From Paenibacillus sp. FSL R5-0912 (lineage in GTDB: Bacteria > Bacillota > Bacilli > Paenibacillales > Paenibacillaceae): a DNA stretch of 64,000 nucleotides. The notes under the pieces were generated by a model. The model had not been told where the DNA came from. It did no database searches and saw nothing but the letters and a program-made list of their open reading frames with translations. Both the position numbers and the translations under genes were made by a program. Each line of letters starts with the position of its first letter. Position 1 is the first letter of the stretch. The stretch lies in the NCBI RefSeq assembly GCF_000758605.1, contig NZ_CP009282.1, positions 3,100,001 to 3,164,000 of the forward strand. Reading direction: 5' to 3'. Of the stretch, positions 16,803 to 25,256 are shown one piece after another.

Positions 16803-18677
16803 ATGAAAAAATCATTTGATATCCGCAACAAGCCTATATTGCTGTTCACTTTTCTCTTGCTGCTCAAGAGTGGGGTGGCGTGGTATGTTGTTTTTAATGA
16901 CGGGCCTAACTGGGGCACAATGTTTACGGAAATTCCATTTTTCCTCATTGTGTTCAGTCTCATCGAGTGGCTGGCACGCAAGCGGAAGATTCTCTATTAC
17001 ATGGTGGCCAATCTTTTTATAACGGTCATTTATTTCGCTGTGTTGATGTACTACAAGTATTATGGCGTCATTGCGACGTATCATGCGCTGCAGCAGGCCG
17101 ACAAAGTTACGAAGGTAGGGGAGAGCACCTATTCCCTCATCACCCCTTATTATCTGTTTATCTTCGTAGACGTCGTGTTCTTCCTGTTCCTGATGTTCCG
17201 TCCAAAATATATTTCACGCTGGAAAGAAAGAGGTACCGTGCGGATGAACCGGCCGGTGCTGACAGTGATCACTGCTGTCTCCATCGGACTGTGTATCTTC
17301 AATATTTGGCCGAACCATGCGAGTATGAATGAGATCAAGAAAGCCGAGAGTATGGGCATTCTCAACTACGAGGTATATACCCTGTTCGCCGACACTACAG
17401 AGAAGGAAGAAATCATCGACAACAAAGAGATTACGCAGACGGCTGTGAATGAATTGAAAGGTATTACCGTGCCTGAGTCCCCGCAGTATTTCGCTGCCGA
17501 CAAAGGCAAGAATCTGATCGTGGTACAGATGGAATCCCTCCAGAACTTCCTGATCGGCCTGACCATTGACGGGCAGGAAGTTACGCCGAACATTAATAAG
17601 CTGGTGAAAGACAATACCTACTTTAATAACTTTTACACGGACGCGGGCCAGGGCACAACCTCGGACGCGGAGTTCGTGGTGAATACTTCTTTTTATGTAC
17701 CCAAGAATGAGCCGGCGACTTCTTCCAATTATATGAACAAAACGCTGCCGAGCCTGCCGGGTCTGCTGAAATCAGACGGCTATCAGACGTATACCTTCCA
17801 TACCAACAGTGTGGAATTCTGGAACCGTAAAGAACTCTACAAAGCCATCGGATTCGACAAGTATTATGATCAGAGCTTCTATGGCGACGATGACCCTATT
17901 GCTTTTGGATCTTCAGATGAAGTGCTGTTCGCCAAAACCGTTCCCGAGCTGGCCGCTCTGGATGCGAAGGAAGAACCGTTCTATGCCATGGTCATCTCCA
18001 TGAGTGCTCATCATCCTTTCCGTCTGCCGGAGGATAAGCTTAAGATGACTCTGCCTGAGCAGTATCAGGGGACCTTGCTTGGCGACTATATCCAATCCCA
18101 GAATTATGCGGATTATGCGATGGGGCAGTTCCTGGATGAACTTAAGGCCAGCGGAGTGTGGGACGACAGCCTGATTGTATTCTACGGGGATCACCAGGGC
18201 GTACCGCTCTATGCGCTTGGCGATAAGGAGAAGGACTGGCTGAAAGAGCTGATCGGGTATGAGTACGGTTATACCGACATGTTCAATATCCCGTTCATTG
18301 TACACTCACCGTCCGGAATACTGCCTGCCGAGGTCGGTCATACCGGAGGACAGATTGATATTCTGCCGACTGTAGCCAATCTGCTGGGCGTCTCCGTTCA
18401 GAATCAGCTTCACTTCGGGGAGGATCTGCTGAATCAGGAGACTAATTTGTTACCGGTCCGGCATTTCCTGCCGACGGGCTCTTTTATCAATAATTCAAGT
18501 ATTTATGTAACCGGAGAAGCCTACGCGGACGGAACCAACTTCAGCCAGAAGGATAATTCGGTGATTGCTGGCGGATCGACTGAGGCACAGTTCAATAACG
18601 TGCAGCGGCTGCTGAATATGTCTAACAGTTACCTTGAACAGCTGCCGGACCGTCCGGATGTTCAGTTAGAAGAATAG
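16803..18677 (+). CDS. ltaS: Lipoteichoic acid synthase family protein
   Basis: A 624-residue protein with five N-terminal membrane helices (to about residue 175) and an extracellular sulfatase-like domain. It transfers glycerol phosphate from phosphatidylglycerol to the growing lipoteichoic acid chain. The active-site residues are visible: E244 in VQMESLQ, T286 in GQGTTSD (nucleophile), and D463-H464 in YGDHQG. AAGGAGA precedes ATG 16803. It is monocistronic, ending at a bidirectional terminator. It could be an LtaS paralogue rather than the main synthase, since Firmicutes often carry several. Confidence 0.9.
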   Translation: MKKSFDIRNKPILLFTFLLLLKSGVAWYVVFNDGPNWGTMFTEIPFFLIVFSLIEWLARKRKILYYMVANLFITVIYFAVLMYYKYYGVIATYHALQQADKVTKVGESTYSLITPYYLFIFVDVVFFLFLMFRPKYISRWKERGTVRMNRPVLTVITAVSIGLCIFNIWPNHASMNEIKKAESMGILNYEVYTLFADTTEKEEIIDNKEITQTAVNELKGITVPESPQYFAADKGKNLIVVQMESLQNFLIGLTIDGQEVTPNINKLVKDNTYFNNFYTDAGQGTTSDAEFVVNTSFYVPKNEPATSSNYMNKTLPSLPGLLKSDGYQTYTFHTNSVEFWNRKELYKAIGFDKYYDQSFYGDDDPIAFGSSDEVLFAKTVPELAALDAKEEPFYAMVISMSAHHPFRLPEDKLKMTLPEQYQGTLLGDYIQSQNYADYAMGQFLDELKASGVWDDSLIVFYGDHQGVPLYALGDKEKDWLKELIGYEYGYTDMFNIPFIVHSPSGILPAEVGHTGGQIDILPTVANLLGVSVQNQLHFGEDLLNQETNLLPVRHFLPTGSFINNSSIYVTGEAYADGTNFSQKDNSVIAGGSTEAQFNNVQRLLNMSNSYLEQLPDRPDVQLEE

Positions 18678-18687
18678 ATTTAGGTTT

Positions 18688-18740
18688 GAAAAAAAGGCAG
18701 ACTCAAAAGCCGTAATGGCTGGCGGGTCTGCCTTTTTTGT
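18688..18740. terminator. Bidirectional terminator between ltaS and phosphatase genes
   Basis: AAAAAAGGCAGAC pairs with GGTCTGCCTTTTTT; A- and T-tracts on both sides serve the convergent genes. Confidence 0.88.
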
Positions 18741-18743
18741 AAG

Positions 18744-19349
18744 CTACACAGTATAATTCTCAAGGGAAACGATCCATTTGCCGTCCTGATTCTCAATGGT
18801 GTGCAATCCGGTATAGGAAGCCGGGAATTTACTGCCGCGGTTGTTCCAGTCTAATTCTTTTATAATATGATAGATGATGTTAATGACTCCGCCGTGAGTA
18901 ACAATCATGAGGTTACCTTCCGGATGTCGGTTGGCCTGTTCTTCGCATAAGCGGCCGAACGCTTCCTTGATGCGTGTGAAGAACTCCAACGGGCTTTCGC
19001 CGCCGGGATAGCGCTCGTCCATCCGTAAACCGGAGAAATACAAACCCGGAAACCGTTCATTTACGATTTCGTTCGGCATGCCGGCGATCACGCCATTATT
19101 CATTTCCCTCCAGTCCATACTGCGCTCTATCGGCAATCTGAGTTCTCTTGCCAGCTCACCAGCCGTATCCAGAGCCCGCTGCAGATCACTGCTGACAATG
19201 CGCTTTATATTAAATGAAGATTGGTTATCTTGAAGATAGCGGCCGAGCTTCTCAGATTGTCGGTAACCTTGCGTGATTAGTCCCCGCTGGCTCCATCCGC
19301 CACGGAATCCTTCATCATCTTTGCCGTGTCTTACTAAATAAATCGCCAA
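18744..19349 (-). CDS. Histidine phosphatase family protein
   Basis: A 201-residue phosphoglycerate mutase-fold enzyme. IYLVRHGKDDEG has the RHG motif with the nucleophilic His, RIVSSDLQRALDTAGEL is the second conserved block, and MIVTHGGVINII holds the second catalytic His. Members dephosphorylate sugar phosphates, nucleotides or phosphoproteins; the exact substrate cannot be told. AGGAGG lies upstream of the ATG. It is a single gene. Confidence 0.88.
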   Translation of the reverse strand: MAIYLVRHGKDDEGFRGGWSQRGLITQGYRQSEKLGRYLQDNQSSFNIKRIVSSDLQRALDTAGELARELRLPIERSMDWREMNNGVIAGMPNEIVNERFPGLYFSGLRMDERYPGGESPLEFFTRIKEAFGRLCEEQANRHPEGNLMIVTHGGVINIIYHIIKELDWNNRGSKFPASYTGLHTIENQDGKWIVSLENYTV

Positions 19350-19524
19350 TTATTCTTCGGCCTCCTGTTTTGTAGAGAGTAAGCATGCTTCCTTATGCGG
19401 GATGCCCTGCTAAGTTTATCACTCACTTTCCAGATTTATCAAGAGGAGAAGTTACAACCGGGATAACAAAGCTTGACAAAAGCCGGACAAGGGCCTGCTT
19501 AGATAATCCAGGTCAGGGGATTAC

Positions 19525-20490
19525 TTAATTCTCCGGCGTGAATACTACCCGCTGCTGACTGCCTGTCGGCGTATTCCACACTTCTTCAATCTTGGACAGC
19601 GGACAAGCAATTGGGTTCGCAATAAGCTTGCCTCCAGCAATCGCATCGATGAGCGCCGGGAATTCGGCTAAGTATCCGGCCGGAGTCAAAGACCCTTGGC
19701 CGCTGCCGATGATCTGGAAGTTGGCCGAGCGGAGTGCGGCAGAAGGGATAGCGGCATCCGCTCCGGCAACAGAACCAATCTGGATCCAGGTCAAGAGCCG
19801 GCTGCGGTCAGCCCGGCGTGTCAGCAGCGGAATCATAGCCAGCCCGGCAGGTTCGCCCCAAAGATAGTCAAGAACGATATCCACTTCGGAAGCAGCCTCG
19901 CCGAGGCGCAGGGCGGATGCTTGTGGATCACCCGCAAGCGACACTGTTACATCAGCGCCGAGCGGCGTAAGCGAACGGAGACGCTCCGGGTCCCGCCCGG
20001 CAGCAATAATCTGACTGGCGCCCATAAGCTTGGCGATCTGGACAGCCATCTGTCCGGAATTGCCGGTAGCGCCCAGAATCAGAACCTTGAACCCGGACTT
20101 CGCCTGAACCCGGCGGCGCAGGGTCACCCAGGCTGACATGGCCGGATTCATAGCGGCAGCGATGAGCACAGGATCGGCATGAGCCGGAATTGGCACACTG
20201 CGCCGCAGGTCAATTACGGTTTTGTCGGCAAAAGATCCTAGAGCAGTATCTGTTATAACGAAATAGACTAACTGACCGTCCGGCAGCCTTCCTACCCCGT
20301 CAACACCAGGGATCAGCGGCAATTCATCCGTACTGGTATAGTGAGAGCCATTAGCCTGTGCCCGTACCCGGAGATGCAATCCGGCTGCAAGCACATCAAC
20401 CAGAGCTTCATGTTCTCCCAAGGGTACCGGAGTATCGTGGATTTCATATTTCGGACCTGAATCGAAGGATCGTACAACAGCAGCATACAT
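19525..20490 (-). CDS. Zinc-independent quinone oxidoreductase/alcohol dehydrogenase-like protein
   Basis: A 321-residue medium-chain dehydrogenase/reductase. The nucleotide-binding motif is LILGATGNSGQMAVQIAKLMGA; the structural zinc cysteines are absent, as in quinone oxidoreductases. ATG 20490 is chosen because GGAGG lies nine bases upstream; longer starts would run into the operator region. It is divergent from a marR gene, with three operator-like units between them, so MarR very likely represses it. It probably detoxifies quinones or reactive carbonyls using NADPH. Confidence 0.87.
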   Translation of the reverse strand: MYAAVVRSFDSGPKYEIHDTPVPLGEHEALVDVLAAGLHLRVRAQANGSHYTSTDELPLIPGVDGVGRLPDGQLVYFVITDTALGSFADKTVIDLRRSVPIPAHADPVLIAAAMNPAMSAWVTLRRRVQAKSGFKVLILGATGNSGQMAVQIAKLMGASQIIAAGRDPERLRSLTPLGADVTVSLAGDPQASALRLGEAASEVDIVLDYLWGEPAGLAMIPLLTRRADRSRLLTWIQIGSVAGADAAIPSAALRSANFQIIGSGQGSLTPAGYLAEFPALIDAIAGGKLIANPIACPLSKIEEVWNTPTGSQQRVVFTPEN

Positions 20491-20526
20491 AATATTGGCC
20501 TCCATTTGCCCCATGGGCGTTTTTTT

Positions 20527-20580
20527 GTTTGTGAAACAAACTAATAAGTTTGTAATACAAACAAATATAGTTTGTTTCAC
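20527..20580. promoter_or_regulatory. Three-unit MarR operator array
   Basis: GTTTG-N5-CAAAC occurs at 20527-20541 and 20548-20562, and a third half-conserved unit starts at 20570. The units are 21 and 22 bp apart, about two helical turns. They fill the gap between the oxidoreductase and marR genes. Confidence 0.8.
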
Positions 20581-20654
20581 GTACAAAGTCAACGGCGATT
20601 ATGATACAATGTGGACAGCAGGTTAGATAAATGATGAATCCCGGAGGAGCGTAT

Positions 20655-21110
20655 ATGAGCAGTTACGATGATTCTTTTGATAAACTGGATGATCTGTCGA
20701 TTGTGGACAGTCTGGTGCAGCTATCCTTCCTGATCCAGAACATTCTCGCCAGAACAGGGGCGGAGCATGATCTCTCGATCATTCAGATCCGTCTGTTGGG
20801 TATCCTGCGGGACCGGGAACCGGGTATGCTGCAGCTGGCCAAGCATCTGGGACTCGATAAATCCAGCATTACCGGACTGGTGGACCGGGCCCAGCGCCGC
20901 GGACTGGTTGAGCGAATCGTGTCACCCGCCGACAAACGGGGATTCAATGTGAGGGCAACTGCTGCGGGGTGGCAGATTATTCATGAAGTAGGCGAGCAGA
21001 TTGAGCGTCAGATTACGGAGGTAACCGCAGGGCTTACTGAAGCGGAACGTACACAGACCATTGCTCTTGCCAGTAAGATTCTGATTACTGCGCCTGGGGC
21101 AAGTCGCTGA
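20655..21110 (+). CDS. MarR family transcriptional regulator
   Basis: A 151-residue winged-helix protein. IQIRLLGILRDREPGMLQLAKHLGLDKSSITGLVDRAQRRGLVERIVSPADKRGFNVRAT is the complete MarR core, with the basic wing DKRG. ATG 20655 sits behind CCGGAGGAG; the upstream in-frame ATGs lack a binding site. It is divergent from the oxidoreductase gene and most likely binds the three-unit operator at 20527-20580. Such pairs usually sense electrophiles or phenolics. A GC-rich hairpin at 21126-21145 follows. Confidence 0.92.
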   Translation: MSSYDDSFDKLDDLSIVDSLVQLSFLIQNILARTGAEHDLSIIQIRLLGILRDREPGMLQLAKHLGLDKSSITGLVDRAQRRGLVERIVSPADKRGFNVRATAAGWQIIHEVGEQIERQITEVTAGLTEAERTQTIALASKILITAPGASR

Positions 21111-21125
21111 ACTGAAAGAAGGCCA

Positions 21126-21145
21126 TCCGCAAAGGATGGCCTAGA
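21126..21145 (+). terminator. Hairpin after marR
   Basis: GGCCATCC and GGATGGCC form an 8-bp stem around a 4-5 nt loop, with a weak T-rich tail. Confidence 0.6.
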
Positions 21146-21166
21146 AATTTCAAAGGATGGCTCAGA

Positions 21167-21868
21167 TTATTTATAGACTCCCCGATAGCCTTCGGGTAAT
21201 AATTCTGCTATTTTTTTCATTATGTAGGTGAGGGTGAACTCTTCATATTCTTTTTTATCCTGATCCTTCGCCCGCTGGAGTAATTCAAATTGTTGTCCGA
21301 TCTGGATATGCACATCTGCCTTATTGAACGTTTCCGCCTTCATATCGCCATCTTGATGAATGGGTAAAAGCTTCTCTGTCCCATATAACCCGACAGGTAC
21401 AATGGGAGCTCCGGTTAATCTTGCTATAAGAAGGATACCTTTCTTCGCTTCAATCAAACTGCTGGCTCTGCTTCGGGTTCCTTCCGGAAAGATCAGTAAG
21501 CTTTCCCCTTGTTTAACAAGCTTTATTATCTTTTCGAGACCCTCTTTGTCAGCGGTATTGGGCTTAATAGTAGTAGTCTTCAGTACATGGACACCGATGC
21601 TGGTCACTGCATTATTTGACAGCTTTTCCCCAGCTACAAAAGTCGGATCAATCGCTTTTAGAGCCTTGTCCAGCACTAATCCATCCGAATTGCTTAGATG
21701 ATTACTTACAAAAATAGTGGGTGTTTGTATTTCTTTTAAGTTTTCACTGCCGGTTATATGTATATTTGCATATTTGTTCAGGTAATTATTTATTATATTT
21801 TTCGATATGGATATGACCCATTTATCCGGCAAAAAATTTATGATTCTTGCCGCTGTAGCGGTAATCAT
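21167..21868 (-). CDS. plsC: 1-acyl-sn-glycerol-3-phosphate acyltransferase
   Basis: A 233-residue membrane-associated acyltransferase. The HX4D motif is NHLSNSD and the second block is FPEGTRSRASS; PIVPVGLYGT is the third. It would acylate lysophosphatidic acid to phosphatidic acid in phospholipid synthesis. The N-terminus lacks the usual long membrane anchor. Family membership is clear, but specificity could differ since several paralogues per genome are common. Its codon use is more AT-rich than its neighbours. Confidence 0.85.
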   Translation of the reverse strand: MITATAARIINFLPDKWVISISKNIINNYLNKYANIHITGSENLKEIQTPTIFVSNHLSNSDGLVLDKALKAIDPTFVAGEKLSNNAVTSIGVHVLKTTTIKPNTADKEGLEKIIKLVKQGESLLIFPEGTRSRASSLIEAKKGILLIARLTGAPIVPVGLYGTEKLLPIHQDGDMKAETFNKADVHIQIGQQFELLQRAKDQDKKEYEEFTLTYIMKKIAELLPEGYRGVYK

Positions 21869-21956
21869 ATACGTATCCCCCTAATATTCACCTGTAATCT
21901 AGGATACCATATCCTGGCATGAAGATTGATGTCTATTGGAAAAATGAATAAGAACT

Positions 21957-22000
21957 GTCCTAAAAGCCATGAAATGGCTGCTTGGGACAACTCCTTTTTT
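21957..22000 (+). terminator. Orphan terminator-like hairpin
   Basis: GTCC/GGGAC outer and AGCCAT/ATGGCT inner pairs, then six T at 21995-22000. No intact plus-strand gene precedes it, so it may belong to the decayed element downstream or to lost sequence. Confidence 0.5.
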
Positions 22001-22028
22001 ATACGTAAGAGATACGTAAGCTTTTTGG

Positions 22029-22114
22029 GCGGACGCTCCGCGAACGGACCGTTGTTCCAATTGCTGTTGTCCCCAGATTTTATTGATTCTCCTTAGCGGT
22101 GAAAATCAGGGGAC
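22029..22114. repeat. Cluster of three adjacent hairpins
   Basis: GCGGA/TCCGC (22029-22041), AACGG/CCGTT (22043-22053) and a 13-nt arm pair (22069-22081 with 22102-22114, one mismatch) follow one another. No gene is seen here. It resembles a structured repetitive element; only one copy is in the window. Confidence 0.45.
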
Positions 22115-22215
22115 AAAGGCGACCGCTGCCGCTTTTCCACAATCGTTCCGTCCTCTCCGCTGTTTAAGCGGGGAATGAATCTACAATCCTTAAAAAACGC
22201 AAAAAAGTAAAACCA

Positions 22216-22505
22216 TACTTTAGTAAAATGAAGATACCCCACAACCATTTCTTGAAGTTCGGTTTGCCGAAACCGGGATACAATGTACAATTCGGGCCGA
22301 AAAGCAATTTGTTTTAGCCTACAGTTCACACTAAAGACAGACCGACACCCGCTGTTTAGAGCCGCATATAGACAAGCGCAGCAGAACTTCGGAAAATGGC
22401 CAAAGGCAGTCATTGCGGACAGTCTGGAACAGCTGCGATACCAGAATCAAGCGCGGGAACGGTTGCGGAGTGAAGAATACTGCGCCTTAGCTGAAGGTGG
22501 CCTGT
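22216..22505 (+). mobile_element. Decayed IS1182-like transposase remnant
   Basis: In one frame (from 22216) the translation reads FSKMK...LPKPGYNVQFG, matching the family segment with KPGYNVQ. After a stop, a second frame reads FGKWPKAVIADS, the segment around the second catalytic Asp, and then ARERLRSEEYCALAEGG, which resembles the region before the last catalytic block. The gene is frameshifted, truncated at both ends and has no recognised terminal repeats. It is a fossil, not a mobile element. Confidence 0.7.
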
Positions 22506-22549
22506 CTCCGCTCGTAGAAATTCTACTTTTGAGACAGCCTCTATGTATC

Positions 22550-23344
22550 CTACTCCATCTCCATATTGCCTTTAACCCTTGCTAAATATTCCGCATAATA
22601 GAACAGCAGTATACCCAGGAGAAAAAAGCCGCATCCAAGCAAACCCTCTACGGCCATCTGGGTAAGGAGGGTTGTAAATCCATTATCCCCGGTACGAATG
22701 AGCAGTTTCGTCGCTTCTACACCTCTTGTTAGCGGGAAAAATTCAGATAATCTGTACATCCAGTCCGGCATATGAGAACGCGGGAAGCTGGCTCCGCTGA
22801 ACAGAAGTAACACGCTTGCAAGCAGATTGGACCAGATATGCATCGACGGTGACCAGAGCGCAAAGCTTGAGATCACAAACCCGAGTCCGCAGGCAGCGGA
22901 AATGGATACGGTCCACACGAGGCCAAGCCATGCAAGCTGCTCACCCGAGAAGGTAAGCCCAAAGATCAGCATTCCGAAAGCGAGTCCAAGAGCTGCCGTG
23001 AATAGGCCGCTGACAATATGAAATATAGCCCGGGCAAAAAAGACGGCAATTTTGCTGGCAGGGCTTGCCACTACCAATTGCAGTGTACCCATCTGTCGGT
23101 CAGTATTGATAACGGTCATCATTCCGAAGACCGCGTTCATCACGCACAACAGAAGCGCATTCGAAACCACATAACCGGCAAGATTGCTTCCCTGAAAAGC
23201 GTATTTGGCCAGCATTGCGAAGAAGAGCAATTGGCTTAACGGGTTAATGACCATAACCATCAGATAGACACCGGGATTAAGCCAGCCGAACAGTGCTTTG
23301 AACGATAGGTGCGCATGACGGTAAAACCGGGCAACAGATTTCAT
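22550..23344 (-). CDS. ABC-2 type permease (second subunit)
   Basis: A 264-residue protein with about six membrane helices. YVVSNALLLCVMNAVFGMMTVINTDRQMGTLQLVVASPASK is the ABC-2 permease signature around the coupling helix. It is the last gene of the exporter operon and starts one base after the stop of the first permease. Together they would make a heterodimeric channel. Its 3' end lies close to the transposase remnant but appears intact. Confidence 0.88.
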   Translation of the reverse strand: MKSVARFYRHAHLSFKALFGWLNPGVYLMVMVINPLSQLLFFAMLAKYAFQGSNLAGYVVSNALLLCVMNAVFGMMTVINTDRQMGTLQLVVASPASKIAVFFARAIFHIVSGLFTAALGLAFGMLIFGLTFSGEQLAWLGLVWTVSISAACGLGFVISSFALWSPSMHIWSNLLASVLLLFSGASFPRSHMPDWMYRLSEFFPLTRGVEATKLLIRTGDNGFTTLLTQMAVEGLLGCGFFLLGILLFYYAEYLARVKGNMEME

Positions 23345-23345
23345 T

Positions 23346-24143
23346 TTAGAACACCCCTAAATTTCCATTTATTCTGGCTCGTCTCTCTACAAGCCGGTAG
23401 TAGGCAAGAGAAATAACGAGATAAAAGACGGTTAACATCAGCAGTGCTCCCCAAGCAACAATAAGCTCATCCTGTTTCATATCCTTCCTGCTAATGATTC
23501 TTAGTAATTCTATGGCCCAAGTAGGGGGCAGCACCCAGGATAAAGGCTTGACCCAGTCCGGAAGTACGGAGACGGGAAACATGAACCCGCATATGAGATA
23601 CACCGGATATTCCAACATGTTCATCAGGGCATAAGCCTGACGGGACAGCGTAAAAGACATAGCAAGAAAGAAGGAGAAGACCGACAGCGCGCATAGGACA
23701 AATAGGTAAGCAAGTATGAATTGCAACGGATGCCCAATAATCACTGGAACGCGGTAAATGACGATTAAATAACAATAAGAAATAAGCATGGATAATGTTC
23801 CCCATAGGGTGTTGGCTATAATTTTGCCGGCCAGCGTAAGCCCGAATGGGATAGGGGCTGTGAACAACAGTTCTAAAGTTCCATAGTACTTCTCACGGTT
23901 AACATCACTGGCTGAAGAGAATACGATGGAGGACCAAAGGGTAATGAACCCGGAGCCCAGCACAACATACTGAAAAATTTGCTCCGCAGAGGAATTTCCG
24001 TATACCAATATCGCTATGGTCGAGAACAGGAATGGCATCAGGAAGATAATAAACTGGAACATTGGACGGGCGAGCGAGAGCTTCATATGTACTTTAATCG
24101 TATGGAGTAAGGATCTCAGATCCGGGGTAAGGGTGTAACTCAT
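23346..24143 (-). CDS. ABC-2 type permease (first subunit)
   Basis: A 265-residue protein with six predicted membrane helices. SASDVNREKYYGTLELLFTAPIPFG is the conserved ABC-2 coupling segment, and YPVYLICGFMFPVSVLPDWVKPLSWVLPPTWAIELLR the second typical block. Its start overlaps the stop of the ATPase gene by four bases (ATGA, 24140-24143), so expression is coupled. It pairs with the product of the next gene. Confidence 0.9.
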   Translation of the reverse strand: MSYTLTPDLRSLLHTIKVHMKLSLARPMFQFIIFLMPFLFSTIAILVYGNSSAEQIFQYVVLGSGFITLWSSIVFSSASDVNREKYYGTLELLFTAPIPFGLTLAGKIIANTLWGTLSMLISYCYLIVIYRVPVIIGHPLQFILAYLFVLCALSVFSFFLAMSFTLSRQAYALMNMLEYPVYLICGFMFPVSVLPDWVKPLSWVLPPTWAIELLRIISRKDMKQDELIVAWGALLMLTVFYLVISLAYYRLVERRARINGNLGVF

Positions 24144-25120
24144 GAGGCATCCCCGCCTAATATTTGAATATAGACATCCTCTAAAGTAGGCGTTGTAATC
24201 GACAAATTCGCCATTCTTACCGGGCCTGCAATATGATACAGCTCCATGATGAGCTCTTGGGGAAAGCGGGTTTGAATTCGCAATCGCTGCAGCTGCTCCG
24301 GCTGATCAATTTGCAGATGGAGGGTTGCCGGATGCGCCGTGATTATCGCCTGTTCCTCCTCCGTAAATTCAGAGATGCTGCAGGTTACAACGGAAATTTG
24401 ATCGATTCGCTTCTTAAGCTCCTCTGGAGTGTCCAGTACAGAAATCAGCCCTTTATCAATAAAAGCGATCCGGTCGCAGAGCTCATCTGCTTCAGGCATG
24501 TAATGTGTAGTAAGCAGAATCGTCGTGCCCTGGCGCTTTAAATTATGCAGAATATCACGCAGCTGCCTTGCGCTCACCGGGTCAAGCCCGATCGTCGGTT
24601 CATCCAGGAACAGAATTCTCGGCTCGTTCACCAAACCGCGGGCAATCTGCAGCTTTTGCTTCATGCCTTTGGAGAAGGTTTCGACTCTGCGGTGGGCAAC
24701 TTCGCTCAAACCTACCAGCTCCAGCAATTGTGGAATCCGGCTCTTCTGCACCTGGCGGGGGACTTTATATAAATCTGCAAAATAAGCGAGATTATCATAG
24801 GCTGATAACCGCCAATACAGATTGCGCTCTCCGCCGAGAATAAAGTTGATCTGTGAGCGCAGCCTCTTGAATTCCTTCACGGGGTCAAGCCCGAGAATAC
24901 GAACCTCGCCGGATGTCGGCGTTAGCAGTGTGGTCAATATTTTAATCGTTGTTGTTTTACCAGCGCCGTTTGGACCTAATAACCCGAGAATCTCCCCTTC
25001 ACGCACAGAAAAGCTGATACCCTGAAGAGCCTCGACGACCTTTCGCTTTCTTCTGAAAATCCCTTCCTCGGTTTGATAGGTCCGCTTCAAATTATGCACC
25101 TGAATGATTTCTGTGCTCAT
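24140..25120 (-). CDS. ABC exporter ATP-binding protein (drug resistance type)
   Basis: A 326-residue ATPase. Walker A is GPNGAGKTTT (residues 49-58), the signature SKGMKQKL lies near 170 and Walker B is ILFLDEPTIGLDP. The 80-residue C-terminal extension with TTPTLEDVYIQILGG marks the daunorubicin-resistance-type ATPases. It drives the two permeases encoded downstream. Upstream is an operator-like dyad and the ArsR-type regulator gene in the same orientation. Confidence 0.94.
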   Translation of the reverse strand: MSTEIIQVHNLKRTYQTEEGIFRRKRKVVEALQGISFSVREGEILGLLGPNGAGKTTTIKILTTLLTPTSGEVRILGLDPVKEFKRLRSQINFILGGERNLYWRLSAYDNLAYFADLYKVPRQVQKSRIPQLLELVGLSEVAHRRVETFSKGMKQKLQIARGLVNEPRILFLDEPTIGLDPVSARQLRDILHNLKRQGTTILLTTHYMPEADELCDRIAFIDKGLISVLDTPEELKKRIDQISVVTCSISEFTEEEQAIITAHPATLHLQIDQPEQLQRLRIQTRFPQELIMELYHIAGPVRMANLSITTPTLEDVYIQILGGDAS

Positions 25121-25140
25121 GTAAGATGATCACCTTTCTT

Positions 25141-25162
25141 ATATAAGATAAACGTCTTATAT
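25141..25162. promoter_or_regulatory. Operator-like dyad before the exporter operon
   Basis: ATATAAGA (25141-25148) and TCTTATAT (25155-25162), perfect 8-bp arms with a 6-nt spacer, lie 21 bp upstream of the ATPase start. A looser TAAGA/TTCTT dyad occurs near 26313-26335 before the ArsR-type gene, suggesting one regulator for both. Confidence 0.6.
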
Positions 25163-25210
25163 TAAAATAGCATCTGATTTCTGTTTTAGGCAAGTACATT
25201 TTTGTGATGA

Positions 25211-25250
25211 AATGAAAAACGACCACCCGGTTAACGGATGATCGTCTAAT
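25211..25250 (-). terminator. Terminator of the ArsR-type regulator gene
   Basis: On the minus strand CGATCATCCG pairs with CGGGTGGTCG (with G-U pairs) around a short loop, followed by five T. It separates the regulator from the exporter operon, so the latter needs its own promoter. Confidence 0.7.
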
Positions 25251-25256
25251 TCACAG

